The position numbers and the translations under genes were made by a program. Below are positions 17,941 through 29,075 of a DNA stretch of 64,000 nucleotides, piece by piece. The DNA is from Proteus terrae subsp. cibarius (lineage in GTDB: Bacteria > Pseudomonadota > Gammaproteobacteria > Enterobacterales > Enterobacteriaceae), in contig NZ_CP047349.1 of the NCBI RefSeq assembly GCF_011045835.1, positions 1,860,001 to 1,924,000 on the forward strand. The letters run 5' to 3'. Every line of letters starts with the position of its first letter. Position 1 is the first letter of the stretch. The notes under the pieces were generated by a model, which was given only the letters and a program-made list of their open reading frames with translations, was not told the DNA's origin and made no database searches.

Positions 17941-17966
17941 ATTTTTATACTTTTTTTACACCGCCC
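17941..17966 (+). promoter_or_regulatory. KdpE-box-like element upstream of kdpFABC
   Basis: A run beginning ATTTTTATACTTTTTTTACA and continuing CCGCCC closely matches the T-rich KdpE-binding region of the E. coli kdp promoter as I recall it. It lies 75-100 bp upstream of kdpF, and the AACATCTTTACA that follows also resembles E. coli. This implies potassium- and osmolarity-controlled transcription by the KdpDE pair encoded downstream. Confidence 0.75.
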
Positions 17967-18040
17967 ATCCCTTTTTTATCAACATCTTTACAGCCCATTA
18001 AGTACGCTCATTCAATCTAAATAGTAAAAGGATTGTTCTG

Positions 18041-18124
18041 ATGCTGATATTTGGTGCTGTGGCATTAGTTGTTTTGCTCACTGCTTATCTTATCTATGTG
18101 TTATTTAACGCAGAGGCATTTTAA
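18041..18124 (+). CDS. kdpF: potassium-transporting ATPase small subunit KdpF
   Basis: A 27-codon gene, [27 protein letters not shown], two bases before kdpA. It is a single membrane helix of the size and position of KdpF, which stabilises the KdpABC complex by packing against KdpA. It is too short for most ORF callers. Confidence 0.9.
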   Translation: MLIFGAVALVVLLTAYLIYVLFNAEAF

Positions 18125-18126
18125 AA

Positions 18127-19830
18127 ATGGCAACAACAATGTGGATATATCTTGCTGTTTTTCTGATCACATTATTTGTAATGGGGAAAATGCTTGGACA
18201 TTACTTAGCTCGCCTTATTGAAGGTGACTTACCTCATTGGGTTACTCAAACCGAACATGTTATTTGGCGTTGTTGTGGTTTTAAACCCGCAGGAAAAACA
18301 ATCCAGCCGATGAGCTGGTATCACTATATGCTCGCCCTTCTTATTTTTAATTTAATGGGCGCAATTCTATTATTTGTCATATTGCTTAACCAAGGCTATT
18401 TACCTTTAAATCCTCAATTTGCCCCTAATATGAGTTGGGATTTAGCGTTAAATACCACAATTAGCTTTATCACAAATACGAATTGGCAAGCTTACAGCGG
18501 TGAAACGGCTGTCAGTTATTTAAGTCAAATGACGGGGCTTGCCGTACAAAATTTTTTATCTGCTACAACGGGTATTGCTGTTGCCTTCGTTTTAATTAGA
18601 GCATTAACTCAATCTTCTTGTACCTCATTAGGGAATGCTTGGATCGATATTGGGCGTATTACATTATATGTTTTATTGCCTTTAGCAGTTATTTGGTCAC
18701 TGTTATTTGTCAGCCAAGGCGTTATACAAAACTTTCATCCTGCGGTATTAAGTCAAGGTCTTGATGGACACCAACAATGGTTACCAATGGGACCTGTTGC
18801 ATCTCAAGAAGCAATTAAACTCTTGGGTACAAATGGTGGTGGTTATTTTGCAGCAAACTCTGCACATCCTTATGAAAACCCAACGTCATTCAGTAACTTC
18901 TTACAGATCCTTGCCATATTTCTTATTCCTACTGCCTTATGTTTTGCCTTTGGTCGTTTAAGTGGGATGCAACGCCAAGGCTATACCTTACTTTGGGCTA
19001 TGACACTAATTTTCATTGTTGCCGTTGCTGTGATCACTTGGGCTGAATGGCAAGGAAATCCAGAGTTTATCTTTGCTGGTACAGATAGCTCACTAAATAT
19101 GGAAGGCAAAGAAACACGCTTTGGCATAATTGGTAGCGCGATTTTTGTTGCTGTCACAACAGCTGCATCTTGTGGTGCAGTCAATGCCATGCATGATTCA
19201 TTAACGGCTTTAGGTGGCATGGTGCCAATGTGGTTAATGCAAACCGGAGAAGTGGTCTTTGGCGGTGTGGGATCAGGATTTTACGGCATGATCCTCTATG
19301 TATTATTAGCCGTATTTATCGCGGGATTAATGGTTGGGCGAGCACCTGAATACCTTGGTAAAAAGATTGGTGTTGCTGAAATGAAATGGGTAGCTGTTGC
19401 TATTTTAATCTCTCCAGCCGTGGTTTTATTAGGCACAACCCTCGCCTTATTTACTGATATTGGTCGCGAGGCCATTTTAAACCCAGGTCCTCATGGTTTT
19501 AGTGAAGTGCTATATGCCTTTACTTCTGCTGCGAATAATAACGGCAGTGCCTTTGCTGGACTTAATGCCAGCTCACCTTTTTACAATCTATTATTAGGGT
19601 TCGCCATGTTGATTGGTCGCTTCGGTGTCATGTTACCGGTTTTAGCTATTGCAGGTAGTTTAGCCGTGAAAAAACGTCAGCCAGAAAGCTTGGCAACTCT
19701 CTCTACCACTTCACCGCTATTTATTTTGTTATTGATCCTCACTGTATTAATGATCGGCGCTCTGACTTTTGTTCCGGCATTAGCACTTGGCCCTATAGCA
19801 GAACATTTACAACAGTTTTGGGCTAAATAA
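18127..19830 (+). CDS. kdpA: potassium-transporting ATPase subunit KdpA
   Basis: A 567-residue inner-membrane protein with about ten membrane segments. It is the potassium channel-like subunit of the Kdp P-type ATPase. The selectivity-filter regions include [44 protein letters not shown] and [13 protein letters not shown], as in E. coli KdpA. It starts three bases after the kdpF stop and is followed 11 bp later by kdpB. Confidence 0.97.
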   Translation: MATTMWIYLAVFLITLFVMGKMLGHYLARLIEGDLPHWVTQTEHVIWRCCGFKPAGKTIQPMSWYHYMLALLIFNLMGAILLFVILLNQGYLPLNPQFAPNMSWDLALNTTISFITNTNWQAYSGETAVSYLSQMTGLAVQNFLSATTGIAVAFVLIRALTQSSCTSLGNAWIDIGRITLYVLLPLAVIWSLLFVSQGVIQNFHPAVLSQGLDGHQQWLPMGPVASQEAIKLLGTNGGGYFAANSAHPYENPTSFSNFLQILAIFLIPTALCFAFGRLSGMQRQGYTLLWAMTLIFIVAVAVITWAEWQGNPEFIFAGTDSSLNMEGKETRFGIIGSAIFVAVTTAASCGAVNAMHDSLTALGGMVPMWLMQTGEVVFGGVGSGFYGMILYVLLAVFIAGLMVGRAPEYLGKKIGVAEMKWVAVAILISPAVVLLGTTLALFTDIGREAILNPGPHGFSEVLYAFTSAANNNGSAFAGLNASSPFYNLLLGFAMLIGRFGVMLPVLAIAGSLAVKKRQPESLATLSTTSPLFILLLILTVLMIGALTFVPALALGPIAEHLQQFWAK

Positions 19831-19841
19831 GGAAACGTATC

Positions 19842-21899
19842 ATGAAAACAACGCAACTTTTTGACAGAAAAACCGTGATGTCGGCTTTCTTTGATGCAAT
19901 AAAAAAATGCACACCTCAAGCACAATGGCGTAACCCCGTTATGTTTATTGTTTATGTTGGTGCGCTTTTAACTAGCGGAATTTGGTTTGCTTCACTGTTA
20001 GGTTATTTCCCTAAAGATAATCACTTTACTTCACAAGTAATGATTTGGTTATGGGTGACATTGCTATTTGCCAATTTTGCTGAGTCATTAGCAGAAAGTC
20101 GAAGTAAAGCGCAAGCAGCGAGCTTACGTGGTGCAAAACAACAATCCAAAGCAGTACGTTTACATCACGCAGATATTAATGCCTCGAAAGAAACCGTGGA
20201 CTCTTTCTCACTGCATAAAGGTGATATCGTTTTAGTCAATGCTGGTGAAGTTATTCCTTGTGATGGTGAAGTGATTGAAGGTGGTGCTTCTGTTGATGAA
20301 AGCGCGATTACAGGGGAATCAGCGCCGGTGATCCGTGAGTCAGGCGGTGACTTTTCTTCTGTAACGGGAGGAACTCGAGTATTGTCAGATTGGCTGATTA
20401 TTCGTTGTACTGCAGAAGCTGGCAATTCATTTCTCGACCGCATGATTGGAATGGTGGAAGGTGCAAAGCGTAGAAAAACGCCAAATGAAGTGGCTTTAAC
20501 TATCCTATTAACCGCTCTGACACTGATTTTCTTGTTGGCTTGCATTACCCTTTATCCATTTAGTGTTTTTGCTGTCGAGTTTCAAGGACATGGTGCTGTT
20601 ATTTCAGTAGTAACTTTGATTGCTTTGTTAGTATGCTTGATCCCTACCACGATCGGTGGATTGCTTTCATCGATTGGAGTGGCGGGTATGAGCCGAATGC
20701 TTGATGCCAATGTAATTGCAACCAGTGGTCGCGCAGTGGAAGCCGCGGGCGATGTTGATGTCTTACTTCTTGATAAAACAGGCACTATTACACTTGGTAA
20801 TCGCCAAGCTTCTCGTTTTATTCCTCTTTCAGGTATTAGTGAAAAACAGCTTGCAGATGCAGCACAGCTAAGTTCACTTGCAGATGAAACGCCTGAAGGC
20901 AGAAGCATTGTGATCCTCGCTAAACAACGTTTTAATTTGCGCGAACGCGATTTAGCGTCAATTGGCGCTTCTTTTATTCCCTTCTCTGCAATGACAAGAA
21001 TGAGTGGCGTTAATTTAGGTGAACGCTTGATCCGCAAGGGTTCTGTTGATGCTATTCGTCGCCATATTGAAGTCAGTCACGGTCATTTTCCTGATGAAGT
21101 CACCACAATCGTCGAACAAGTGGCAAGAACGGGTGGGACACCGCTGGTGGTGGTTGAAAATCAGAAAATCTTAGGTGTTGTTGAGCTTAAAGATATTGTG
21201 AAAGGCGGAATTAAAGAGCGTTTTGCTCAACTTCGCCAAATGGGTATAAAAACGGTCATGATCACTGGCGATAATCATCTTACGGCAGCGGCTATCGCAG
21301 CAGAATCGGGTGTTGATGATTTTCTGGCTGAAGCAACACCAGAGGCAAAATTAGCACTAATTCGTCAATATCAATCAGAAGGTCGATTAGTCGCAATGAC
21401 CGGCGATGGTACTAATGATGCTCCTGCATTGGCGCAAGCTGATGTTGCTGTTGCGATGAATTCAGGTACTCAAGCCGCCAAAGAAGCGGGAAATATGGTT
21501 GATTTAGATTCTAATCCAACAAAATTAATCGAAGTGGTGCACATTGGTAAACAAATGCTAATGACACGAGGCGCTTTAACTACATTTAGTATTTCCAACG
21601 ATATCGCAAAATACTTTGCCATTATTCCTGCGGCTTTTGCAGTCACTTACCCACAACTCAATATGCTTAATGTCATGAATTTACATTCACCCGCATCTGC
21701 AATGTTATCTGCCGTTATTTTCAATGCCTTAATTATAGTTTTTTTGATCCCTCTAGCCCTTAAAGGTGTTCACTATCGCCCTGTTTCTGCGCACTCATTA
21801 TTGCGCCGTAACCTCTCTTTATACGGGATCAGTGGATTATTAGTCCCTTTTATTGGCATTAAAATCATCGATATGATCTTAGCGTTTATTGGGTTTTAA
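19842..21899 (+). CDS. kdpB: potassium-transporting ATPase ATP-binding subunit KdpB
   Basis: A 685-residue P-type ATPase. The phosphorylation site [10 protein letters not shown] (Asp about residue 308), the actuator loop TGESAPV, the hinge [16 protein letters not shown] and the N-domain are all intact, with six to seven membrane segments. It hydrolyses ATP to drive potassium uptake through KdpA. RBS AAGGA precedes the ATG. The conserved [18 protein letters not shown] lies near the N-terminus. Confidence 0.97.
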   Translation: MKTTQLFDRKTVMSAFFDAIKKCTPQAQWRNPVMFIVYVGALLTSGIWFASLLGYFPKDNHFTSQVMIWLWVTLLFANFAESLAESRSKAQAASLRGAKQQSKAVRLHHADINASKETVDSFSLHKGDIVLVNAGEVIPCDGEVIEGGASVDESAITGESAPVIRESGGDFSSVTGGTRVLSDWLIIRCTAEAGNSFLDRMIGMVEGAKRRKTPNEVALTILLTALTLIFLLACITLYPFSVFAVEFQGHGAVISVVTLIALLVCLIPTTIGGLLSSIGVAGMSRMLDANVIATSGRAVEAAGDVDVLLLDKTGTITLGNRQASRFIPLSGISEKQLADAAQLSSLADETPEGRSIVILAKQRFNLRERDLASIGASFIPFSAMTRMSGVNLGERLIRKGSVDAIRRHIEVSHGHFPDEVTTIVEQVARTGGTPLVVVENQKILGVVELKDIVKGGIKERFAQLRQMGIKTVMITGDNHLTAAAIAAESGVDDFLAEATPEAKLALIRQYQSEGRLVAMTGDGTNDAPALAQADVAVAMNSGTQAAKEAGNMVDLDSNPTKLIEVVHIGKQMLMTRGALTTFSISNDIAKYFAIIPAAFAVTYPQLNMLNVMNLHSPASAMLSAVIFNALIIVFLIPLALKGVHYRPVSAHSLLRRNLSLYGISGLLVPFIGIKIIDMILAFIGF

Positions 21900-21909
21900 G
21901 GAGTTTTAT

Positions 21910-22506
21910 ATGCATCTATTTCGTTCATCTTTAGTGATGTTATTATTACTCACACTAATAACTGGGCTCGCCTATCCTTTACTTGTTACAGGATTAGCCA
22001 ACCTTATTTTTCCATGGCAAGCAAACGGCTCTCTCGTGTATCAAGATAATAAACTTATTGGCTCTGAATTGATTGGGCAACAATTTACGCGGGATGATTA
22101 TTTTAAGGGTCGTCCATCAATGACGTCAGAAATGCCCTATAACAGCCTGGCATCAGGTGCTAGCCAGCTAGCAACATCAAATCCATTACTTCTTAATGAG
22201 ATAACTAAACGTATCCAAACATGGAAAAAAATAACGCATAATCAAGATGTTGTTCCTGTTGGTTTAGTCACAGCATCAGGAAGTGGGCTTGATCCTCATA
22301 TTTCATTACAAGCAGCTTATTATCAAATTGAAAATATTGCATATTCTCGCCAACTCACTAAAAATGAAATTGAGCAATTAATAAAAAACAATACAACATC
22401 ACCACTACTGCCGTTTATGGGTGAACCTGTTGTGAATGTGTTTATGCTAAATCAGGCACTAGATAAATTAAGTGCAGAAAAACAGCAGAAAGTGAGTACT
22501 CAATAA
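21910..22506 (+). CDS. kdpC: potassium-transporting ATPase subunit KdpC
   Basis: A 198-residue protein with one N-terminal membrane helix (LFRSSLVMLLLLTLITGLAYPLLVTGL region) and a periplasmic domain ending in the family motif GEPVVNVFMLNQALD. It assembles with KdpA and KdpB and raises ATP affinity. ATG 21910 is chosen because AAGGAG lies six bases upstream; a TTG 21 bases earlier would overlap kdpB. The sequence GRPSMTSEMPYNSLASGASQLATSNP is typical of KdpC. Confidence 0.95.
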   Translation: MHLFRSSLVMLLLLTLITGLAYPLLVTGLANLIFPWQANGSLVYQDNKLIGSELIGQQFTRDDYFKGRPSMTSEMPYNSLASGASQLATSNPLLLNEITKRIQTWKKITHNQDVVPVGLVTASGSGLDPHISLQAAYYQIENIAYSRQLTKNEIEQLIKNNTTSPLLPFMGEPVVNVFMLNQALDKLSAEKQQKVSTQ

Positions 22507-22507
22507 A

Positions 22508-25228
22508 ATGGAACTCGAAAAGCAGTGGCAACGACCCTCACCCGATGATTTACTCGCTTCAACGCGAACAACAACTCGTGGACGCCTAAAAATATTTTTT
22601 GGCGCTTGTGCTGGCGTAGGGAAAACTTATGCCATGTTACAAGAGGCTCAACGCCTCCACCAGCAAGGTATTGATGTGCTTGCTGGTGTTGTTGAAACGC
22701 ATCAAAGGCAAGAAACGGCCGCGCTACTTCATGGATTACCTTTATTACCACCACAGCGTATTCATCATCATGGTAGAAAGCTTGTAGCATTTGATTTAGA
22801 TGCCGCATTAGCCAGACATCCGGCGGTGATCTTAATGGATGAACTGGCATTTAGTAATCCACACAAATGCCGACATCCTAAACGCTGGCAAGATGTGGAA
22901 GAACTATTGGATGCCGGTATTGATGTACTTGCCACAATAAACGTACAACACATTGAAAGCCTTAACGATATTGTGGGAAGCATTACAGGAATTCGTGTTC
23001 AAGAGACGATCCCTGACTATATTTTTGATAGTGCTGATGAAGTGGTTATGGTGGATTTACCGCCGGATGATTTACAACAACGTTTGCATGAAGGCAAGGT
23101 ATATCTAGCCGGACAAGCAGAACGAGCCATCGAACACTTTTTTCGTAAAGGTAATTTAATCGCACTACGAGAATTAGCTTTACGTCGTATGGCAGATAGA
23201 GTTGATACACAAGTTAAAGAATTTCGAGATAGCCAAGGAGCATCACCTGTTTGGCACACGACAGATAGTCTAATGGTATGTCTCGGTGCTCATGGTGGTA
23301 ACGACAAATTAGTTCGCACGGCAGCTCGTTATGCTGCCGCTTTTGGTTGCCAATGGCATGCTATTTATGTTGAAACCCCTAAGCTTCATCAAATTGGTGA
23401 GCATAAACGCCGGGCAATTTTGCACTCTTTAAAACTGGCACAACATCTAGGTGCAAGAACCGCGATCCTTTCTGATAATCAAGCGGAAAAAGCAGTGATC
23501 CGTTACGCCAGAGAACATAATCTTGGGAAAGTGATTATTGGTCAGCGTGCTTATCAAAAATGGCAATGGTTAAAACGCTGGATACGGATGCGGTTTGCAG
23601 AAAAACTAGCACGCTATGCCCCCGATCTTCATGTTATCAGCGTTGCTCTTAATGATGAGGAGCTCCGTTATAAAACTAAAACAGCACCACTGCAAAATGA
23701 AAAATGGCGACAAGAGATAAAAGGCTATCTTACAGCGATAGGAATATGTTTAGCGATCACCTTGTTCTCTCGCACATTTCTATTAGCGCTTGATAAAGCC
23801 AATTTAGTGACACTCTATTTATTGGGCGTAGTATTAATTGCTCTCTTTTTTGGTCGTCGCCCTTCTATTTTTGCAGCATTAATCAATGTCATTAGTTTTG
23901 ATTTGTTCTTTGTACAGCCTCACTTTTCACTTGCTGTACTCGATATGCAGTATTTGATCACTTTTACAGTCATGCTTATTGTAGGATTGGTAGTCGGTAA
24001 TTTAACTGCGGGTATGCGTTATCAAACACGTGTTGCTCGTTATAGAGAGCAACGCACTCGTCATTTATTTGAAATGACAAGGGAGCTGGGACGCGCGGTA
24101 ACATTACAAGATGTTGTTCATACCAGTTACCATTTTTTATCAAGTGCGTTTGATGCAAAAGTTTGCTTATTGCTCCCCAACAAACAAGGTGAATTAATGC
24201 CTTTTCATGCCGAAGGTATGGGGCATTTACCTATTGATAATGGCATTGCGCGCTGGTGTTGTGATAAAGACCAAATTGCAGGTGCTGGTACAGATACGTT
24301 ACCAAGTGTGCCTTACCAATTACATCCAATTACCGCATCTCAACAAGTTTTAGCTATTTTAGCCATTGAACCTAATAATCTTCGCCAATTGCTTATTCCA
24401 GAACAACAGCAACTATTGCAAACCTTTAATGGTTTGATTGCTAATGCACTCGAACGATTACAACAAGCTGAAATTGCAGAACAATCTCGAATTAATATCG
24501 AACGGGAGCAATTAAGAAATGCATTATTAGCGGCGCTTTCTCATGATTTAAAAACACCGCTTACAGTGCTTTTTGGGCAATCAGAGATTTTACTTCTCGA
24601 TTTAAGTGCTGAAGGTTCATCCCATACAGAACAAGTTAACCAAATTCGACAGCAGATCCTCACAACCTCGCGTTTAGTCAATAATCTACTTGATATGGCA
24701 CGTATTCAATCTGGTGGTATTGAAGTGAATTTACAATGGAATTCACTGCAAGAAATTACAGGCAGTGCCATTCGGTCACTCTCTTATTTACTTGATAAAC
24801 ATCCATTACAAATTGATATTCCTGCTGATTTACTGCTTTATTGTGATGGTAACTTAATTGAACGGGTTATCACGAACTTACTTGAAAATGCAGTAAAATA
24901 TACGACTCCAAACACAAAGCTCGGAGTAAGAGCTTATATTGAAGCCTCTAAAATTCATGTTGAGGTGTGGGATGAAGGTAATGGTATTCCGACTGACCAA
25001 CTACAACTTATTTTTAATAAATTTTCACGCGCAGTAAAAGAATCCGCAATTCCTGGTGTTGGCTTAGGTTTAGCGATATGTAGCGCGATTATTCGCTTAC
25101 ATGAGGGTGAAATTTGGGCTGAAAACAATAATTTTTCTGAAAACCATAAAAAAGGTGGAGCAAGTTTCCACTTTGTTTTACCTTTAAAATTACTCCCTGA
25201 TATTGATGAGATTGAAATAAAACAGTGA
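22508..25228 (+). CDS. kdpD: sensor histidine kinase KdpD
   Basis: A 906-residue sensor. N-terminal KdpD domain with the Walker A-like GACAGVGKTYAMLQEAQRL and Walker B-like VILMDELAFSN, then a universal-stress-like region (to about 380), four membrane helices (about 405-500), a GAF-like region, and a histidine kinase core with the phospho-acceptor LAALSHDLKTPLTVLFGQ (His about 677), N box NLLENAVKY and G boxes DEGNGIP and GVGLGLAIC. It senses low potassium or osmotic upshift and phosphorylates KdpE. One base separates it from kdpC and it overlaps kdpE by four. Confidence 0.97.
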   Translation: MELEKQWQRPSPDDLLASTRTTTRGRLKIFFGACAGVGKTYAMLQEAQRLHQQGIDVLAGVVETHQRQETAALLHGLPLLPPQRIHHHGRKLVAFDLDAALARHPAVILMDELAFSNPHKCRHPKRWQDVEELLDAGIDVLATINVQHIESLNDIVGSITGIRVQETIPDYIFDSADEVVMVDLPPDDLQQRLHEGKVYLAGQAERAIEHFFRKGNLIALRELALRRMADRVDTQVKEFRDSQGASPVWHTTDSLMVCLGAHGGNDKLVRTAARYAAAFGCQWHAIYVETPKLHQIGEHKRRAILHSLKLAQHLGARTAILSDNQAEKAVIRYAREHNLGKVIIGQRAYQKWQWLKRWIRMRFAEKLARYAPDLHVISVALNDEELRYKTKTAPLQNEKWRQEIKGYLTAIGICLAITLFSRTFLLALDKANLVTLYLLGVVLIALFFGRRPSIFAALINVISFDLFFVQPHFSLAVLDMQYLITFTVMLIVGLVVGNLTAGMRYQTRVARYREQRTRHLFEMTRELGRAVTLQDVVHTSYHFLSSAFDAKVCLLLPNKQGELMPFHAEGMGHLPIDNGIARWCCDKDQIAGAGTDTLPSVPYQLHPITASQQVLAILAIEPNNLRQLLIPEQQQLLQTFNGLIANALERLQQAEIAEQSRINIEREQLRNALLAALSHDLKTPLTVLFGQSEILLLDLSAEGSSHTEQVNQIRQQILTTSRLVNNLLDMARIQSGGIEVNLQWNSLQEITGSAIRSLSYLLDKHPLQIDIPADLLLYCDGNLIERVITNLLENAVKYTTPNTKLGVRAYIEASKIHVEVWDEGNGIPTDQLQLIFNKFSRAVKESAIPGVGLGLAICSAIIRLHEGEIWAENNNFSENHKKGGASFHFVLPLKLLPDIDEIEIKQ

Positions 25229-25908
25229 CTCCATATAACATTTTAATTATTGAAGATGAAAAAGAGATCTTACGCTTTGTTCGGCTTGCTTTAGAGAACG
25301 AAGGATTTCGTGTTTATGAAGCCAGTGAATGCCAACGAGGATTAATTGAAGCGGCATCAAGAAAGCCTGATTTAGTTATTCTTGATCTTGGCTTACCAGA
25401 TAAAGATGGTCTCTGCTTTATTCAAGATTTTCGTCAATGGAGTAGTACACCCGTTATCGTACTTTCAGCTCGAGATTCGGAACAAGACAAAGTAAAAGCG
25501 CTTGATGCAGGAGCGGACGACTATCTAACTAAACCTTTTGGTATTAGTGAGTTATTAGCTAGAGTTAGAGCGTCACTACGCCGTTTTGTTAAACAAGAAA
25601 ATGAAAACACACAATTTACCTTTGGCGATATTACGATTGATTGGGTTAATCGTATTGTTACTCGTCAAAATGAACCTGTACATTTAACGCCGACTGAATT
25701 TCGTTTGCTAAGTGAATTGGTTAATAACAGCGGAAAAGTGCTTACTCAACGGCATTTAATGCAACATGTTTGGGGGCCTAATTTCGTTGAACATAGCCAC
25801 TATTTGCGCATTTATATGGGTCATTTACGCCAAAAACTAGAAACCGATCCCGCATGTCCTGTGCATTTAATTACAGAAACGGGGATCGGTTATCGATTTA
25901 TGCCGTAA
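25225..25908 (+). CDS. kdpE: response regulator KdpE
   Basis: A 227-residue OmpR-family regulator. The receiver domain has the acidic pair EDE (residues 9-11), the phospho-acceptor Asp in LVILDLGLPDKDG (about 53) and Lys in YLTKPFG. The C-terminal winged helix has HLTPTEFRLLSELV and LRIYMGHLRQKLE. It activates kdpFABC from the T-rich box upstream of kdpF. The start overlaps kdpD by four bases; no recognisable terminator lies in the 43 bp before the convergent next gene. Confidence 0.96.
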   Translation: MTPYNILIIEDEKEILRFVRLALENEGFRVYEASECQRGLIEAASRKPDLVILDLGLPDKDGLCFIQDFRQWSSTPVIVLSARDSEQDKVKALDAGADDYLTKPFGISELLARVRASLRRFVKQENENTQFTFGDITIDWVNRIVTRQNEPVHLTPTEFRLLSELVNNSGKVLTQRHLMQHVWGPNFVEHSHYLRIYMGHLRQKLETDPACPVHLITETGIGYRFMP

Positions 25909-25951
25909 CTGAGGGTAATAGGAAAATAAACAAGGTTAATTTATCAATTAA

Positions 25952-28699
25952 TCAGTTTTCTTGTTTATACAATATATACATGCCTAATCCGCGTAAGATC
26001 TCGCCTGACCAGAAACCATAAAACATCCCATTATCACTTTCTTTTCTTACGGCAGGAGACCAACTTCCATTCATTGGGCTTGTTGGAGACACCACATTAT
26101 AGTGCTCAATAAGTTCAGTAACTGATTTTTCAATAATCCAATTTAATTTACTGTTTTTACACCCAGACATTGCAGCAAAACAAAGGCCACACAACCATAA
26201 TCCTGTCATATGGCCGACAAAATCTCGATTTTCTGGTGGTGGCGAGTCAGCAGGAAACTCACAAGGAAACCCGCCAACTTTCTCAAAGAAATGAATAAGA
26301 TAATCAACCCAATTACTTGTAAATCGAATAAGATTTTCAGGAATGTTTTTTTTACACAAGACTAATTCATACCACGCTCTAGCCGCTGAAGCAAAAGCCC
26401 TAGGTTGATATCCTGCCCAAGCATCGCTCCCCCAATGATTAAAAATAAAGGTATCTGCCTCACCATATTCAATGTTATCCCAGCGATCCCAAACATAGGC
26501 CATGGCAACGGGGCCTTTCACCTTAAACTTCTCTTCATAAGCCTTTTGGGCATCAAACAGAAATTGACACATATTTTCTAAATGAGTTTGTGCATTTTCT
26601 TCATGGATATAAATAAAAGGATGTTGATAGCCAGGATAAGGTAATCCACGCCATGAATCGAATTGAGAAGAATCTTTTGTAGAATTATTGGAAAAAGGAA
26701 TAATACCGGGGGTATAAGCGAGTTTATTGAGATCATTGTAGCTAATGTCGCAATCACCAATCAGCCCTTCAAAACTATCATTACCTGTTAGAGTGATTGA
26801 AAACTTATGTGTCCAACCATCAAGATCATTAAAATGAGTTGGTATATCGTTAAAGCAATACCAAGTGATTTCTGAACTATCATTTTTTTCAAGTTCATAA
26901 ATAGCAAGAGTGACACTAGAGACTGCTTGTAAATTCGGATGTGTAGGTTTAATTTCATCGCCTGAATAATAAGGTTGATAATCCATTAATATAAGTGTTT
27001 CAGGCTTTAATTGAATAGTAGACCACTGACCTTTCGTCATAGGTAATATCCAATACCAACGCCAGAGATCAGCATCGTAAATAATGATTTTCCATTTATC
27101 CCTATGCAATTTATACGTAAATGATGTCGGTATCGCCTTTCCTACAGTTGTTAGCCAAAAACCCACCATTATTTTACTGTTCTCTTTAAGTCGCACATGT
27201 TGTACAACTGCTGAACGACCATCAATAATATTATCTTCGAACTCAAATGAAGTCTCGATATCTTCGTCAAGTTTAATATATCCCACATCATTAACTGTAA
27301 GATATTCAATATCTTCATTTTTTTTAATAAACGAACTTACACTAAATTCATATTTTATTACGTTACTATTTGTAGGAGTATGAGGTAGTGGCAAAAACCA
27401 ATTTTTCACAGCATGGCTGTTCTTTTGCGGAATAATACCCATATTAATTCTGACGTTTAATGGGGCTTTATTTTTATCCCCCCCTCCCACATTAATGGTT
27501 ATTTTCGAGTTTTTATCAATTTTCTTTGAAATACTTTGTTGCTCTAAAGTCACCGCAGCATTTCCATCCGTTTTTATTCTGATAAACCCCTGCTTATTTC
27601 TATCAAGAGAAATATGGCGATCCTTGGGATAATGATATTCATAGGAGATCCCATCAGTAAACGGGCTTAATTCCGTGGTAGATTGTCTGAAGAATTTATC
27701 ATTAGAATCAATATTTGCATATCTCATGCACATTAATGCACTATTTCGCCAAGCTAACCAATAACGGTGTTCATTTGTTATTTTCCATAATGTATAACTG
27801 GCCTCTAAAAACCACTCTTCTGCATCAGCTGCATTACCATAATTTCTCTTATCGATAATAGGAATATTGAGTGGTCGATTATGCCATGCCATATTTCGTT
27901 TTATCAGAAAACCACCTTTCTCTACAGGTTGAATATTTGCATGACACAATTTCCATAATCCATTAATTGGCGATGTCATTTTTACATAGCCTTTAGGTTC
28001 AATTGCCCTTTCTTCTAAAATATGACCTTGGTTATCAATTTTTCGTCCATATAAATCAATTAACCATGCTAATTCAACAGACTCACCTTTTTGTCTCCAA
28101 TTAATACTTCCGTCATTATTTAGTGCGACAACTCGGGCATTTATGTTGGGATAAGATAATACGCCACGATAAGCTTGTGTCACGATATCAAGATATTCTC
28201 CCCAATAAGGAGCACCGTGTGGTATTTGACAAGTTCCATCAACAAACATAATTTCAGTATCAATAAACCCTGAATTAGTGGGTTCATCAAAATTAATTGG
28301 CCAATTAGATAAAGTAGGCTCTTTGCCATTAATAATCCATTGACTTAACCATCTATCATGTGGGGGATCAGGTATTTCTTGGCATTGATAGAAATATTTA
28401 ATATAGGCATTAAAACACCAGATAGCCTTATTTAGCCAATACTTATCTTTTGTTGCTTTATATACATAGAGATAACCCAATATTTGTAAGGATTGGCCTT
28501 CAGTTGTTGCATCTCCATTAGGTTGTGACTCTAAACGTGTATATCCGATTGTATGTCTATTATTTGATAAAACGCCATCAGGATTAAAAACAAAATGCTG
28601 TTTACTTCTATCTATTGTTAAACCAGTATTATTATCTAAAAAACGTTGATGCCCAAATAGCAAATTATAGACAGACATTAAATTGTCATTCTGATACAT
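25952..28699 (-). CDS. large protein of unknown function, phage-structural/glycan-active flavour
   Basis: I do not recognise this 915-residue protein. It has no signal peptide or membrane segments. The N-terminal third (YTRLESQPNGDATTEGQSLQILGYLYVYKAT) and the C-terminal third (DTFIFNHWGSDAWAGYQPRAFASAARAWYEL, GSWSPAVRKES) are Trp- and Tyr-rich and helical, like alpha/alpha-barrel carbohydrate-active or surface proteins; the middle is beta-rich. ATG 28699 is chosen because GGAGG lies five bases upstream, inside the end of the preceding gene (14-bp overlap), so the two are coupled. The upstream partner resembles a phage tail-fibre domain. No other phage gene is nearby. Confidence 0.6.
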   Translation of the reverse strand: MYQNDNLMSVYNLLFGHQRFLDNNTGLTIDRSKQHFVFNPDGVLSNNRHTIGYTRLESQPNGDATTEGQSLQILGYLYVYKATKDKYWLNKAIWCFNAYIKYFYQCQEIPDPPHDRWLSQWIINGKEPTLSNWPINFDEPTNSGFIDTEIMFVDGTCQIPHGAPYWGEYLDIVTQAYRGVLSYPNINARVVALNNDGSINWRQKGESVELAWLIDLYGRKIDNQGHILEERAIEPKGYVKMTSPINGLWKLCHANIQPVEKGGFLIKRNMAWHNRPLNIPIIDKRNYGNAADAEEWFLEASYTLWKITNEHRYWLAWRNSALMCMRYANIDSNDKFFRQSTTELSPFTDGISYEYHYPKDRHISLDRNKQGFIRIKTDGNAAVTLEQQSISKKIDKNSKITINVGGGDKNKAPLNVRINMGIIPQKNSHAVKNWFLPLPHTPTNSNVIKYEFSVSSFIKKNEDIEYLTVNDVGYIKLDEDIETSFEFEDNIIDGRSAVVQHVRLKENSKIMVGFWLTTVGKAIPTSFTYKLHRDKWKIIIYDADLWRWYWILPMTKGQWSTIQLKPETLILMDYQPYYSGDEIKPTHPNLQAVSSVTLAIYELEKNDSSEITWYCFNDIPTHFNDLDGWTHKFSITLTGNDSFEGLIGDCDISYNDLNKLAYTPGIIPFSNNSTKDSSQFDSWRGLPYPGYQHPFIYIHEENAQTHLENMCQFLFDAQKAYEEKFKVKGPVAMAYVWDRWDNIEYGEADTFIFNHWGSDAWAGYQPRAFASAARAWYELVLCKKNIPENLIRFTSNWVDYLIHFFEKVGGFPCEFPADSPPPENRDFVGHMTGLWLCGLCFAAMSGCKNSKLNWIIEKSVTELIEHYNVVSPTSPMNGSWSPAVRKESDNGMFYGFWSGEILRGLGMYILYKQEN

Positions 28700-29075
28700 G
28701 CATACCTCCGCCAATAAATCGCCCTAACCACGTCTCATTAAGGGCAATAAATTGAATAATATCAATAGCCCCCTTATCCCATGATAAGAGGGGCTTACGA
28801 CCTAAAGGCCATAATACATCATCAATAAAAACGACTTGATTTGCACCTGAACCTTGCGTTATATGAAGTAAAATTTGAGAGCCAGATATAGCAGTAGGAA
28901 GCTGAATAAATGTTATCGCTTCACTAAGTGTTGTGGTATACCAAGCATTTATAGAGTAAGGTAAATATAATTTATCTCTAATTGGTTTAATATCCATTAT
29001 ATCTATACTAGCTTGTTCTTTTTTATTAAAATTACTTTCTATTGTTTCTCTTTTTAATATTTTCATTATTTTCAT
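28686..29075 (-). CDS. small protein with phage tail-fibre-like beta domain
   Basis: A 129-residue protein. The C-terminal 95 residues follow the pattern of the terminal domain found in many phage tail fibres: SINAWYTTTLSEAITFIQLP, then GANQVVFIDDVLWPLG and GAIDIIQFIALNETWLGRFIGGGM. The match is by pattern recognition only. The ATG at 29075 has AAGG eight bases upstream; an alternative start lies nine codons earlier without a good site. It overlaps the 915-residue gene, whose ribosome binding site lies within its last codons. Likely partners in one structure; function unknown. Confidence 0.6.
   Translation of the reverse strand: MKIMKILKRETIESNFNKKEQASIDIMDIKPIRDKLYLPYSINAWYTTTLSEAITFIQLPTAISGSQILLHITQGSGANQVVFIDDVLWPLGRKPLLSWDKGAIDIIQFIALNETWLGRFIGGGMHVSE

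Noticed and set aside
20165..21037. Antisense ORFs of 126 and 151 codons inside kdpB
   Set aside because: Opposite a fully conserved KdpB; composition is that of a shadow frame.
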